64,000 nucleotides of DNA, from positions 30,609,544 through 30,673,543 of the forward strand of contig OX457034.1 of NCBI GenBank assembly GCA_949752745.1, read 5' to 3'. This document shows, piece by piece, positions 37,453-51,127 of the stretch (its first letter is position 1; every line of letters begins with the position of its first letter). Under the pieces are notes generated by a model. That model did no database searches, was not told the DNA's origin, and saw nothing but the letters and a program-made list of their open reading frames with translations. Origin of the DNA: Protula sp. h YS-2021. Taxonomy: Eukaryota > Annelida > Polychaeta > Sabellida > Serpulidae. The position numbers and the translations under genes are program-made.

Positions 37453-40400
37453 CTATGTAACTGTTTGATATATATTTTTTAAAGTAAACCTTTGTAACCA
37501 TATACATCCTTCATGTTACCAGTTACCAATACAAATATATGTAATGTAAGAAGCTACTAAATTTCAACTTACAATTTAGATGTTTTCAGCATTTTATTTA
37601 CAGTAGACTTTGTAAACCTAAATAATTAAAATGTACTTCTATTTCCAGCCGAGTGTGAGATGTGAGAAATAATTCTGGGGTTACGGTATATACCGCCAAC
37701 AACTGGAAAAATAAAAATAAATCAAGGGGTAATGTCATTGAATGTGTGATTTGTTTTAAGAACTACAAAAAGATGTATGTATTCCATAGGTAAAAATTGT
37801 AATTTATTTCTGCATACAAACAATATGTATTTGCACCAATTATCAACTCTAAAGAAATCAGGTATTACACATATACCACCGACAAAAATGAAAATCCTGT
37901 GACTTTCTCAGTGAATTTGTGATATGGTTCAAGAGCTAGAAAGGAATGTATGTATACCTTTAGTAAAATTTGAACTTTATTTCTGGATACAAGCAATCGG
38001 TAGCTGCAACAAGTATCAACAGAAACAAATCACCAGAAAACATTGATGTAAAAATTCAAAGGTCCAGTACATAATACGGCATATCCTCGTCTCGGACATT
38101 TGTCGTTGTCATGTATCTGCGCCGTATGTCGAATTATGCTGACACAGTTGACGCCCCACTCTAGCGCTATTACTCTTATATTTATGACTTCCTTAAAATC
38201 TAAGCGGTTATTGTTGCAAGATCAAAGATTTCAATTTAGTTCGTTCGTTGCATAGACTGCACATCCTAGCTTTTATTTTAGTGTTAATGCATGTTTAACT
38301 GGCCAGTCGTTAACTGTTCAACCGTCAATGATGGATAATGGATTTACAGACATGTCTTGTTATATTTTCCATGTTGATCAAACCAACACAGGTTAAACAA
38401 GACCCAAACAGTCTGAGAAATCTGATAGATTCACAGCAGGTTATATACAATTCCAGTGACATTGAAAAATGGTGTGTAAAATTACTGATAGAGAATTGAA
38501 TTGGATAGAGCATTGGTTCGGTAAGCCGAAGGTCCCGAGTTCGACTCCAGCTCGGGGCGGCATGCAGGGAATTGACATTTGCTCAAATTGCCTTGGCTAA
38601 GCAAATACAGTAGATAAGATCACCTATGAAGGAATTTAAAGTTGACGCCCACTTAGCGTTTCAGCCATCCCTTAAAAAACATTTTAGAAAGAAGTTAGTT
38701 TGGGCATCGTCCAATGACTTTCTTTATTTGAGTAACCAAAGTCAATAAAATTATTTATTTTTAAACGATCAAAAGTTTCAGGGAGTGAACTCTGTAAAAA
38801 AAACAAAAAAAACATAGGTTTTGCCTGTAACACTTTGGTCCCTTTTTATTCTATATTGATATTGAATGTTTCAAGTCAAACCGTAAACAAGAAGAAAAAA
38901 GTGTAAGCAACGCCTGTTTTGAAAGATTTACAATGCAGCAATAAATGTTGCAATCACTCACTTTTTCCCACACCACAATCCAATTCAGATGGGAAGGTAT
39001 GTAGTTTATAAACAGGCTCGAGCATCCATACAGATAGTGCTGTGCAGGTTATGGCAGTAATACAGTTGGCTGAAAGTTGGCTCGGGAGTGCGAGGGCGTA
39101 AGCGTTCCGGTGTTCTTCGGGACCCGGTGGATCGAGCTGGAACTCGGCTGTAGAAAGGCGAAAGGCGGCGTAAAACCCGCCCGGTATGCCGAAGCCCCGC
39201 CACTGACCAATGCACACTGTGGTTGATCATTGACGGTGGCTGGGGTGGCCGTATATACGTCAGGCTTCTGGCAGCAAGCCATAATATATATCCTGCACTG
39301 CACGCTTCACTTTTTGTTTTTTTTTACCTTTGATTATGTTTTATTTTATCCAAGAGGTAGGTTATTGTTTCTACTTCATACAAAACTTATGCAAGATTTA
39401 ATCATATTTTATTGCTGGTGCATGCACATAGAAGGCTCTAGAATATGCACAACAGTATTCCACACTCCTCTAGTATCGCTTGTTCAATGCTCTTTCAATC
39501 CAACTGGACAATCAAAAGCTGTGCGTCTCACACTTCTTGATCTCTCTCACACTGCTTGATCTCTTCAATCATGGCATTCTACCTACGTCAGTTGCAGAGT
39601 TACTTCGGGATTGAAGGCACAGAGTACGATCGTTGTACCTTACTAAGATCGAGGATGTATATTCAGACACCGTAATATCATACTGAATTTTACTTCAGGT
39701 TTTAAACAAATATTAAGTAGTCTTAAAACTGTTTGATTTTACATACACCGTTTATAAGAGAATGACATTGACGCATTAACTTTGGCCATTTTTTCTATCT
39801 TAAACCATTTCAAAGAGAATAAAATACTCAGACAAAAGTACAGATGCTCAATAATCTTTCAGATCAAGGCAGATCGATGAACTTTCTAAAATACATAAAC
39901 CTATTTTATTGCTAAACATTAAAATATCTGCAATAAAGAAAATTTTAATGGTTATAAAAGTAAGATTGTAATGTGTGGATAAGTTTGTACAGCGTAGCTA
40001 AAGTGAAAAGGTGGTAGTAGAATTTGCAAAGTGGGGATACCTGCTTGACCTCTTCCGAGGATCATAATTTTAAAACTGATCTATGTGAAAATAAAAGAAG
40101 AAAGTTAATTTTCCTTGGAAAATAATAAAAAGTCAAATATATTGTACTTGCGATTGAAGAAAAATGGGCACGGTTGGGGAGAGGAAGAGCAAAGGAAGAC
40201 GGATGTATGTAAATGTCTTGAGTAATAATGTGAAATAGTGAAAGTGGTTAATTTGGTGGATAGGTTAAATTTTGAAAGTGGAATATCTTTAAAAGTATTG
40301 GTGATAGAGAGACGGGGATTTGACGAGGTGATATGGCGAATATGAATTATGTATGATCCAGTAGTGTTTTTAGGCCATTCTGAGCCCTTTAAATTGCACT

Positions 40401-40543
40401 TTTACAAAGGCAAAGTTTTCTACAGGCGAGTGTTAAATGAATGGTTTTAAGAACAGCGAGATAGTTTTTTTATAAATAGATTTGTCTATTTCTTAGTGAT
40501 TGGATGAATGATCAGATCAGTCCTGAAAAAAACTTCACAATAA
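37453..40543. repeat. L unit 7, 3091 bp
   Basis: The extra segment is 38451-40234 (A-runs 8 and 8). It shares TTAACTGTTCAACC with the preceding unit, and I saw no difference between the two, suggesting a recent one-unit duplication. Confidence 0.95.
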
Positions 40544-43500
40544 CTATGTAACTGTTTGATATATATTTTTTAAAGTAAACCTTTGTAACCATATACATCC
40601 TTCATGTTACCAGTTACCAATACAAATATATGTAATGTAAGAAGCTACTAAATTTCAACTTACAATTTAGATGTTTTCAGCATTTTATTTACAGTAGACT
40701 TTGTAAACCTAAATAATTAAAATGTACTTCTATTTCCAGCCGAGTGTGAGATGTGAGAAATAATTCTGGGGTTACGGTATATACCGCCAACAACTGGAAA
40801 AATAAAAATAAATCAAGGGGTAATGTCATTGAATGTGTGATTTGTTTTAAGAACTACAAAAAGATGTATGTATTCCATAGGTAAAAATTGTAATTTATTT
40901 CTGCATACAAACAATATGTATTTGAACCAATTATCAACTCTAAAGAAATCAGGTATTACACATATACCACCGACAAAAATGAAAATCCTGTGACTTTCTC
41001 AGTGAATTTGTGATATGGTTCAAGAGCTAGAAAGGAATGTATGTATACCTTTAGTAAAATTTGAACTTTATTTCTGGATACAAGCAATCGGTAGCTGCAA
41101 CAAGTATCAACAGAAACAAATCACCAGAAAACATTGATGTAAAAATTCAAAGGTCCAGTACATAATACGGCATATCCTCGTCTCGGACATTTGTCGTTGT
41201 CATGTATCTGCGCCGTATGTCGAATTATGCTGACACAGTTGACGCCCCACTCTAGCGCTATTACTCTTATATTTATGACTTCCTTAAAATCTAAGCGGTT
41301 ATTGTTGCAAGATCAAAGATTTCAATTTAGTTCGTTCGTTGCATAGACTGCACATCCTAGCTTTTATTTTAGTGTTAATGCATGTTTAACTGGCCAGTCG
41401 TTAACTGGTCAACCGTCAATGATGGATAATGGATTTACAGACATGTCTTGTTATATTTTCCATGTTGATCAAACCAACACAGGTTAAACAAGACCCAAAC
41501 AGTCTGAGAAATCTGATAGATTCACAGCAGGTTATATACAATTCCAGTGACATTGAAAAATGGTGTGTAAAATTACTGATAGAGAATTGAATTGGATAGA
41601 GCATTGGTTCGGTAAGCCGAAGGTCCCGAGTTCGACTCCAGCTCGGGGCGGCATGCAGGGAATTGACATTTGCTCAAATTGCCTTGGCTAAGCAAATACA
41701 GTAGATAAGATCACCTATGAAGGAATTTAAAGTTGACGCCCACTTAGCGTTTCAGCCATCCCTTAAAAAACATTTTAGAAAGAAGTTAGTTTGGGCATCG
41801 TCCAATGACTTTCTTTATTTGAGTAACCAAAGTCAATAAAATTATTTATTTTTAAACGATCAAAAGTTTCAGGGAGTGAACTCTGTAAAAAAAACAAAAA
41901 AAAAACATAGGTTTTGCCTGTAACACTTTGGTCCCTTTTTATTCTATATTGATATTGAATGTTTCAAGTCAAACCGTAAACAAGAAGAAAAAAGTGTAAG
42001 CAACGCCTGTTTTGAAAGATTTACAATGCAGCAATAAATGTTGCAATCACTCACTTTTTCCCACACCACAATCCAATTCAGATGGGAAGGTATGTAGTTT
42101 ATAAACAGGCTCGAGCATCCATACAGATAGTGCTGTGCAGGTTATGGCAGTAATACAGTTGGCTGAAAGTTGGCTCGGGAGTGCGAGGGCGTAAGCGTTC
42201 CGGTGTTCTTCGGGACCCGGTGGATCGAGCTGGAACTCGGCTGTAGAAAGGCGAAAGGCGGCGTAAAACCCGCCCGGTATGCCGAAGCCCCGCCACTGAC
42301 CAATGCACACTGTGGTTGATCATTGACGGTGGCTGGGGTGGCCGTATATACGTCAGGCTTCTGGCAGCAAGCCATAATATATATCCTGCACTGCACGCTT
42401 CACTTTTTGTTTTTTTTTACCTTTGATTATGTTTTATTTTATCCAAGAGGTAGGTTATTGTTTCTACTTCATACAAAACTTATGCAAGATTTAATCATAT
42501 TTTATTGCTGGTGCATGCACATAGAAGGCTCTAGAATATGCACAACAGTATTCCACACTCCTCTAGTATCGCTTGTTCAATGCTCTTTCAATCCAACTGG
42601 ACAATCAAAAGCTGTGCGTCTCACACTTCTTGATCTCTCTCACACTGCTTGATCTCTTCAATCATGGCATTCTACCTACGTCAGTTGCAGAGTTACTTCG
42701 GGATTGAAGGCACAGAGTACGATCGTTGTACCTTACTAAGATCGAGGATGTATATTCAGACACCGTAATATCATACTGAATTTTACTTCAGGTTTTAAAC
42801 AAATATTAAGTAGTCTTAAAACTGTTTGATTTTACATACACCGTTTATAAGAGAATGACATTGACGCATTAACTTTGGCCATTTTTTCTATCTTAAACCA
42901 TTTCAAAGAGAATAAAATACTCAGACAAAAGTACAGATGCTCAATAATCTTTCAGATCAAGGCAGATCGATGAACTTTCTAAAATACATAAACCTATTTT
43001 ATTGCTAAACATTAAAATCTCTGCAATAAAGAAAATTTTAATGGTTATAAAAGTAAGATTGTAATGTGTGGATAAGTTTGTACAGCGTAGCTAAAGTGAA
43101 AAGGTGGTAGTAGAATTTGCAAAGTGGGGATACCTGCTTGACCTCTTCCGAGGATCATAATTTTAAAACTGATCTATGTGAAAATAAAAGAAGAAAGTTA
43201 ATTTTCCTTGGAAAATAATAAAAAGTCAAATATATTGTACTTGCGATTGAAGAAAAATGGGCACGGTTGGGGAGAGGAAGAGCAAAGGAAGACGGATGTA
43301 TGTAAATGTCTTGAGTAATAATGTGAAATAGTGAAAGTGGTTAATTTGGTGGATAGGTTAAATTTTGAAAGTGGAATATCTTTAAAAGTATTGGTGATAG
43401 AGAGACGGGGATTTGACGAGGTGATATGGCGAATATGAATTATGTATGATCCAGTAGTGTTTTTAGGCCATTCTGAGCCCTTTAAATTGCACTTTTACAA

Positions 43501-43636
43501 AGGCAAAGTTTTCTACAGGCGAGTGTTAAATGAATGGTTTTAAGAACAGCGAGATAGTTTTTTTATAAATAGATTTGTCTATTTCTTAGTGATTGGATGA
43601 ATGATCAGATCAGTCCTGAAAAAAACTTCACAATAA
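40544..43636. repeat. L unit 8, 3093 bp
   Basis: The extra segment is 41542-43327 (A-runs 8 and 10). It matches the unit at 25085 at TTTGAACC, AAAATCTCTGC and A-run lengths, 15459 bp (five units) away. Confidence 0.95.
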
Positions 43637-44943
43637 CTATGTAACTGTTTGATATATATTTTTTAAAGTAAACCTTTGTAACCATATACATCCTTCATGT
43701 TACCAGTTACCAATACAAATATATGTAATGTAAGAAGCTACTAAATTTCAACTTACAATTTAGATGTTTTCAGCATTTTATTTACAGTAGACTTTGTAAA
43801 CCTAAATAATTAAAATGTACTTCTATTTCCAGCCGAGTGTGAGATGTGAGAAATAATTCTGGGGTTACGGTATATACCGCCAACAACTGGAAAAATAAAA
43901 ATAAATCAAGGGGTAATGTCATTGAATGTGTGATTTGTTTTAAGAACTACAAAAAGATGTATGTATTCCATAGGTAAAAATTGTAATTTATTTCTGCATA
44001 CAAACAATATGTATTTGCACCAATTATCAACTCTAAAGAAATCAGGTATTACACATATACCACCGACAAAAATGAAAATCCTGTGACTTTCTCAGTGAAT
44101 TTGTGATATGGTTCAAGAGCTAGAAAGGAATGTATGTATACCTTTAGTAAAATTTGAACTTTATTTCTGGATACAAGCAATCGGTAGCTGCAACAAGTAT
44201 CAACAGAAACAAATCACCAGAAAACATTGATGTAAAAATTCAAAGGTCCAGTACATAATACGGCATATCCTCGTCTCGGACATTTGTCGTTGTCATGTAT
44301 CTGCGCCGTATGTCGAATTATGCTGACACAGTTGACGCCCCACTCTAGCGCTATTACTCTTATATTTATGACTTCCTTAAAATCTAAGCGGTTATTGTTG
44401 CAAGATCAAAGATTTCAATTTAGTTCGTTCGTTGCATAGACTGCACATCCTAGCTTTTATTTTAGTGTTAATGCATGTTTAACTGGCCAGTCGTTAACTG
44501 GTCAACCGTCAATGATGGATAATGGATTTACAGACATGTCTTGTTATATTTTCCATGTTGATCAAACCAACACAGGTTAAACAAGACCCAAACAGTCTGA
44601 GAAATCTGATAGATTCACAGCAGGTTATATACAAATAGTGAAAATGGTTAATTTGGTGGATACGTTAAATTTTGAAAGTGGAATATCTTTAAAAGTATTG
44701 GTGATAGAGAGACGGGGATTTGACGAGGTGATATGGCGAATATGAATTATGTATGATCCAGTAGTGTTTTTAGGCCATTCTGAGCCCTTTAAATTGCACT
44801 TTTACAAAGGCAAAGTTTTCTACAGGCGAGTGTTAAATGAATGGTTTTAAGAACAGCGAGATAGTTTTTTTATAAATAGATTTGTCTATTTCTTAGTGAT
44901 TGGATGAATGATCAGATCAGTCCTGAAAAAAACTTCACAATAA
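43637..44943. repeat. Lone short unit inside the L array, mosaic of S and L markers
   Basis: This 1307-bp unit lacks the extra segment. Its start is L type (GATATATA+T6). At the junction it reads ACAAATAGTGAAAATGG and GGATACGTT exactly as S units do, and its end is L type again (CCTGAAAAAAAC). A fresh deletion from an L unit would have kept GTGAAAGTGG and GGATAGGTT, so the junction was most likely copied from an S unit by conversion or double exchange. Minimal S-derived tract: about 44634-44664. Maximal tract: from the start marker near 43659 to about 44926. Confidence 0.93.
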
Positions 44944-47900
44944 CTATGTAACTGTTTGATATATATTTTTAAAAGTAAACCTTTGTAACCATATACATCC
45001 TTCATGTTACCAGTTACCAATACAAATATATGTAATGTAAGAAGCTACTAAATTTCAACTTACAATTTAGATGTTTTCAGCATTTTATTTACAGTAGACT
45101 TTGTAAACCTAAATAATTAAAATGTACTTCTATTTCCAGCCGAGTGTGAGATGTGAGAAATAATTCTGGGGTTACGGTATATACCGCCAACAACTGGAAA
45201 AATAAAAATAAATCAAGGGGTAATGTCATTGAATGTGTGATTTGTTTTAAGAACTACAAAAAGATGTATGTATTCCATAGGTAAAAATTGTAATTTATTT
45301 CTGCATACAAACAATATGTATTTGAACCAATTATCAACTCTAAAGAAATCAGGTATTACACATATACCACCGACAAAAATGAAAATCCTGTGACTTTCTC
45401 AGTGAATTTGTGATATGGTTCAAGAGCTAGAAAGGAATGTATGTATACCTTTAGTAAAATTTGAACTTTATTTCTGGATACAAGCAATCGGTAGCTGCAA
45501 CAAGTATCAACAGAAACAAATCACCAGAAAACATTGATGTAAAAATTCAAAGGTCCAGTACATAATACGGCATATCCTCGTCTCGGACATTTGTCGTTGT
45601 CATGTATCTGCGCCGTATGTCGAATTATGCTGACACAGTTGACGCCCCACTCTAGCGCTATTACTCTTATATTTATGACTTCCTTAAAATCTAAGCGGTT
45701 ATTGTTGCAAGATCAAAGATTTCAATTTAGTTCGTTCGTTGCATAGACTGCACATCCTAGCTTTTATTTTAGTGTTAATGCATGTTTAACTGGCCAGTCG
45801 TTAACTGGTCAACCGTCAATGATGGATAATGGATTTACAGACATGTCTTGTTATATTTTCCATGTTGATCAAACCAACACAGGTTAAACAAGACCCAAAC
45901 AGTCTGAGAAATCTGATAGATTCACAGCAGGTTATATACAATTCCAGTGACATTGAAAAATGGTGTGTAAAATTACTGATAGAGAATTGAATTGGATAGA
46001 GCATTGGTTCGGTAAGCCGAAGGTCCCGAGTTCGACTCCAGCTCGGGGCGGCATGCAGGGAATTGACATTTGCTCAAATTGCCTTGGCTAAGCAAATACA
46101 GTAGATAAGATCACCTATGAAGGAATTTAAAGTTGACGCCCACTTAGCGTTTCAGCCATCCCTTAAAAAACATTTTAGAAAGAAGTTAGTTTGGGCATCG
46201 TCCAATGACTTTCTTTATTTGAGTAACCAAAGTCAATAAAATTATTTATTTTTAAACGATCAAAAGTTTCAGGGAGTGAACTCTGTAAAAAAAACAAAAA
46301 AAAACATAGGTTTTGCCTGTAACACTTTGGTCCCTTTTTATTCTATATTGATATTGAATGTTTCAAGTCAAACCGTAAACAAGAAGAAAAAAGTGTAAGC
46401 AACGCCTGTTTTGAAAGATTTACAATGCAGCAATAAATGTTGCAATCACTCACTTTTTCCCACACCACAATCCAATTCAGATGGGAAGGTATGTAGTTTA
46501 TAAACAGGCTCGAGCATCCATACAGATAGTGCTGTGCAGGTTATGGCAGTAATACAGTTGGCTGAAAGTTGGCTCGGGAGTGCGAGGGCGTAAGCGTTCC
46601 GGTGTTCTTCGGGACCCGGTGGATCGAGCTGGAACTCGGCTGTAGAAAGGCGAAAGGCGGCGTAAAACCCGCCCGGTATGCCGAAGCCCCGCCACTGACC
46701 AATGCACACTGTGGTTGATCATTGACGATGGCTGGGGTGGCCGTATATACGTCAGGCTTCTGGCAGCAAGCCATAATATATATCCTGCACTGCACGCTTC
46801 ACTTTTTGTTTTTTTTTACCTTTGATTATGTTTTATTTTATCCAAGAGGTAGGTTATTGTTTCTACTTCATACAAAACTTATGCAAGATTTAATCATATT
46901 TTATTGCTGGTGCATGCACATAGAAGGCTCTAGAATATGCACAACAGTATTCCACACTCCTCTAGTATCGCTTGTTCAATGCTCTTTCAATCCAACTGGA
47001 CAATCAAAAGCTGTGCGTCTCACACTTCTTGATCTCTCTCACACTGCTTGATCTCTTCAATCATGGCATTCTACCTACGTCAGTTGCAGAGTTACTTCGG
47101 GATTGAAGGCACAGAGTACGATCGTTGTACCTTACTAAGATCGAGGATGTATATTCAGACACCGTAATATCATACTGAATTTTACTTCAGGTTTTAAACA
47201 AATATTAAGTAGTCTTAAAACTGTTTGATTTTACATACACCGTTTATAAGAGAATGACATTGACGCATTAACTTTGGCCATTTTTTCTATCTTAAACCAT
47301 TTCAAAGAGAATAAAATACTCAGACAAAAGTACAGATGCTCAATAATCTTTCAGATCAAGGCAGATCGATGAACTTTCTAAAATACATAAACCTATTTTA
47401 TTGCTAAACATTAAAATATCTGCAATAAAGAAAATTTTAATGGTTATAAAAGTAAGATTGTAATGTGTGGATAAGTTTGTACAGCGTAGCTAAAGTGAAA
47501 AGGTGGTAGTAGAATTTGCAAAGTGGGGATACCTGCTTGACCTCTTCCGAGGATCATAATTTTAAAACTGATCTATGTGAAAATAAAAGAAGAAAGTTAA
47601 TTTTCCTTGGAAAATAATAAAAAGTCAAATATATTGTACTTGCGATTGAAGAAAAATGGGCACGGTTGGGGAGAGGAAGAGCAAAGGAAGACGGATGTAT
47701 GTAAATGTCTTGAGTAATAATGTGAAATAGTGAAAGTGGTTAATTTGGTGGATAGGTTAAATTTTGAAAGTGGAATATCTTTAAAAGTATTGGTGATAGA
47801 GAGACGGGGATTTGACGAGGTGATATGGCGAATATGAATTATGTATGATCCAGTAGTGTTTTTAGGCCATTCTGAGCCCTTTAAATTGCACTTTTACAAA

Positions 47901-48035
47901 GGCAAAGTTTTCTACAGGCGAGTGTTAAATGAATGGTTTTAAGAACAGCGAGATAGTTTTTTTATAAATAGATTTGTCTATTTCTTAGTGATTGGATGAA
48001 TGATCAGATCAGTCCTGAAAAAAACTTCACAATAA
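44944..48035. repeat. L unit 9, 3092 bp
   Basis: The extra segment is 45942-47726 (A-runs 8 and 9). It has TTTGAACC as in the units at 25085 and 40544, but AAAATATCTGC. Private variants are A at 44971 in the start T-run and A at 46728. Confidence 0.95.
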
Positions 48036-51000
48036 CTATGTAACTGTTTGATATATATTTTTTAAAGTAAACCTTTGTAACCATATACATCCTTCATGTT
48101 ACCAGTTACCAATACAAATATATGTAATGTAAGAAGCTACTAAATTTCAACTTACAATTTAGATGTTTTCAGCATTTTATTTACAGTAGACTTTGTAAAC
48201 CTAAATAATTAAAATGTACTTCTATTTCCAGCCGAGTGTGAGATGTGAGAAATAATTCTGGGGTTACGGTATATACCGCCAACAACTGGAAAAATAAAAA
48301 TAAATCAAGGGGTAATGTCATTGAATGTGTGATTTGTTTTAAGAACTACAAAAAGATGTATGTATTCCACAGGTAAAAATTGTAATTTATTTCTGCATAT
48401 AAACAATATGTATTTGCACCAATTATCAACTCTAAAGAAATCAGGTATTACACATATACCACCGACAAAAATGAAAATCCTGTGACTTTCTCAGTGAATT
48501 TGTGATATGGTTCAAGAGCTAGAAAGGAATGTATGTATACCTTTAGTAAAATTTGAACTTTATTTCTGGATACAAGCAATCGGTAGCTGCAACAAGTATC
48601 AACAGAAACAAATCACCAGAAAACATTGATGTAAAAATTCAAAGGTCCAGTACATAATACGGCATATCCTCGTCTCGGACATTTGTCGTTGTCATGTATC
48701 TGCGCCGTATGTCGAATTATGCTGACACAGTTGACGCCCCACTCTAGCGCTATTACTCTTATATTTATGACTTCCTTAAAATCTAAGCGGTTATTGTTGC
48801 AAGATCAAAGATTTCAATTTAGTTCGTTCGTTGCATAGACTGCACATCCTAGCTTTTATTTTAGTGTTAATGCATGTTTAACTGGCCAGTCGTTAACTGG
48901 TCAACCGTCAATGATGGATAATGGATTTACAGACATGTCTTGTTATATTTTCCATGTTGATCAAACCAACACAGGTTAAACAAGACCCAAACAGTCTGAG
49001 AAATCTGATAGATTCACAGCAGGTTATATACAATTCCAGTGACATTGAAAAATGGTGTGTAAAATTACTGATAGAGAATTGAATTGGATAGAGCATTGGT
49101 TCGGTAAGCCGAAGGTCCCGAGTTCGACTCCAGCTCGGGGCGGCATGCAGGGAATTGACATTTGCTCAAATTGCCTTGGCTAAGCAAATACAGTAGATAA
49201 GATCACCTATGAAGGAATTTAAAGTTGACGCCCACTTAGCGTTTCAGCCATCCCTTAAAAAACATTTTAGAAAGAAGTTAGTTTGGGCATCGTCCAATGA
49301 CTTTCTTTATTTGAGTAACCAAAGTCAATAAAATTATTTATTTTTAAACGATCAAAAGTTTCAGGGAGTGAACTCTGTAAAAAAAACAAAAAAAAACATA
49401 GGTTTTGCCTGTAACACTTTGGTCCCTTTTTATTCTATATTGATATTGAATGTTTCAAGTCAAACCGTAAACAAGAAGAAAAAAGTGTAAGCAACGCCTG
49501 TTTTGAAAGATTTACAATGCAGCAATAAATGTTGCAATCACTCACTTTTTCCCACACCACAATCCAATTCAGATGGGAAGGTATGTAGTTTATAAACAGG
49601 CTCGAGCATCCATACAGATAGTGCTGTGCAGGTTATGGCAGTAATACAGTTGGCTGAAAGTTGGCTCGGGAGTGCGAGGGCGTAAGCGTTCCGGTGTTCT
49701 TCGGGACCCGGTGGATCGAGCTGGAACTCGGCTGTAGAAAGGCGAAAGGCGGCGTAAAACCCGCCCGGTATGCCGAAGCCCCGCCACTGACCAATGCACA
49801 CTGTGGTTGATCATTGACGGTGGCTGGGGTGGCCGTATATACGTCAGGCTTCTGGCAGCAAGCCATAATATATATCCTGCACTGCACGCTTCACTTTTTG
49901 TTTTTTTTTACCTTTGATTATGTTTTATTTTATCCAAGAGGTAGGTTATTGTTTCTACTTCATACAAAACTTACGCAAGATTTAATCATATTTTATTGCT
50001 GGTGCATGCACATAGAAGGCTCTAGAATATGCACAACAGTATTCCACACTCCTCTAGTATCGCTTGTTCAATGCTCTTTCAATCCAACTGGACAATCAAA
50101 AGCTGTGCGTCTCACACTTCTTGATCTCTCTCACACTGCTTGATCTCTTCAATCATGGCATTCTACCTACGTCAGTTGCAGAGTTACTTCGGGATTGAAG
50201 GCACAGAGTACGATCGTTGTACCTTACTAAGATCGAGGATGTATATTCAGACACCGTAATATCATACTGAATTTTACTTCAGGTTTTAAACAAATATTAA
50301 GTAGTCTTAAAACTGTTTGATTTTACATACACCGTTTATAAGAGAATGACATTGACGCATTAACTTTGGCCATTTTTTCTATCTTAAACCATTTCAAAGA
50401 GAATAAAATACTCAGACAAAAGTACAGATGCTCAATAATCTTTCAGATCAAGGCAGATCGATGAACTTTCTAAAATACATAAACCTATTTTATTGCTAAA
50501 CATTAAAATATCTGCAATAAAGAAAATTTTAATGGTTATAAAAGTAAGATTGTAATGTGTGGATAAGTTTGTACAGCGTAGCTAAAGTGAAAAGGTGGTA
50601 GTAGAATTTGCAAAGTGGGGATACCTGCTTGACCTCTTCCGAGGATCATAATTTTAAAACTGATCTATGTGAAAATAAAAGAAGAAAGTTAATTTTCCTT
50701 GGAAAATAATAAAAAGTCAAATATATTGTACTTGCGATTGAAGAAAAATGGGCACGGTTGGGGAGAGGAAGAGCAAAGGAAGACGGATGTATGCAAATGT
50801 CTTGAGTAATAATGTGAAATAGTGAAAGTGGTTAATTTGGTGGATAGGTTAAATTTTGAAAGTGGAATATCTTTAAAAGTATTGGTGATAGAGAGACGGG
50901 GATTTGACGAGGTGATATGGCGAATATGAATTATGTATGATCCAGTAGTGTTTTTAGGCCATTCTGAGCCCTTTAAATTGCACTTTTACAAAGGCAAAGT

Positions 51001-51127
51001 TTTCTACAGGCGAGTGTTAAATGAATGGTTTTAAGAACAGCGAGATAGTTTTTTTATAAATAGATTTGTCTATTTCTTAGTGATTGGATGAATGATCAGA
51101 TCAGTCCTGAAAAAAACTTCACAATAA
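48036..51127. repeat. L unit 10, 3092 bp
   Basis: The extra segment is 49034-50818 (A-runs 8 and 9). It shares CTTACGCAAG and GTATGCAAATG with the next two units. Private variant: TTCCACAGG (for TTCCATAGG) near 48370. Confidence 0.95.

Larger units (their letters stand above)
18896..43636. repeat. L-type satellite array, left block: 8 units of 3091-3096 bp
   Basis: Units start at 18896, 21992, 25085, 28178, 31269, 34362, 37453 and 40544. L diagnostic states are GATATATA+T6 at the start, GTGAAAGTGG and GGATAGGTT after the extra segment, and CCTGAAAAAAAC near the end. Length differences come from the A-runs and the T-run of the extra segment. Confidence 0.97.

Noticed and set aside
43637..44943. 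Independent deletion of the extra segment from an L unit
   Set aside because: The unit carries S-type bases on the right side of the junction, which a deletion from an L unit with AA microhomology would not produce.
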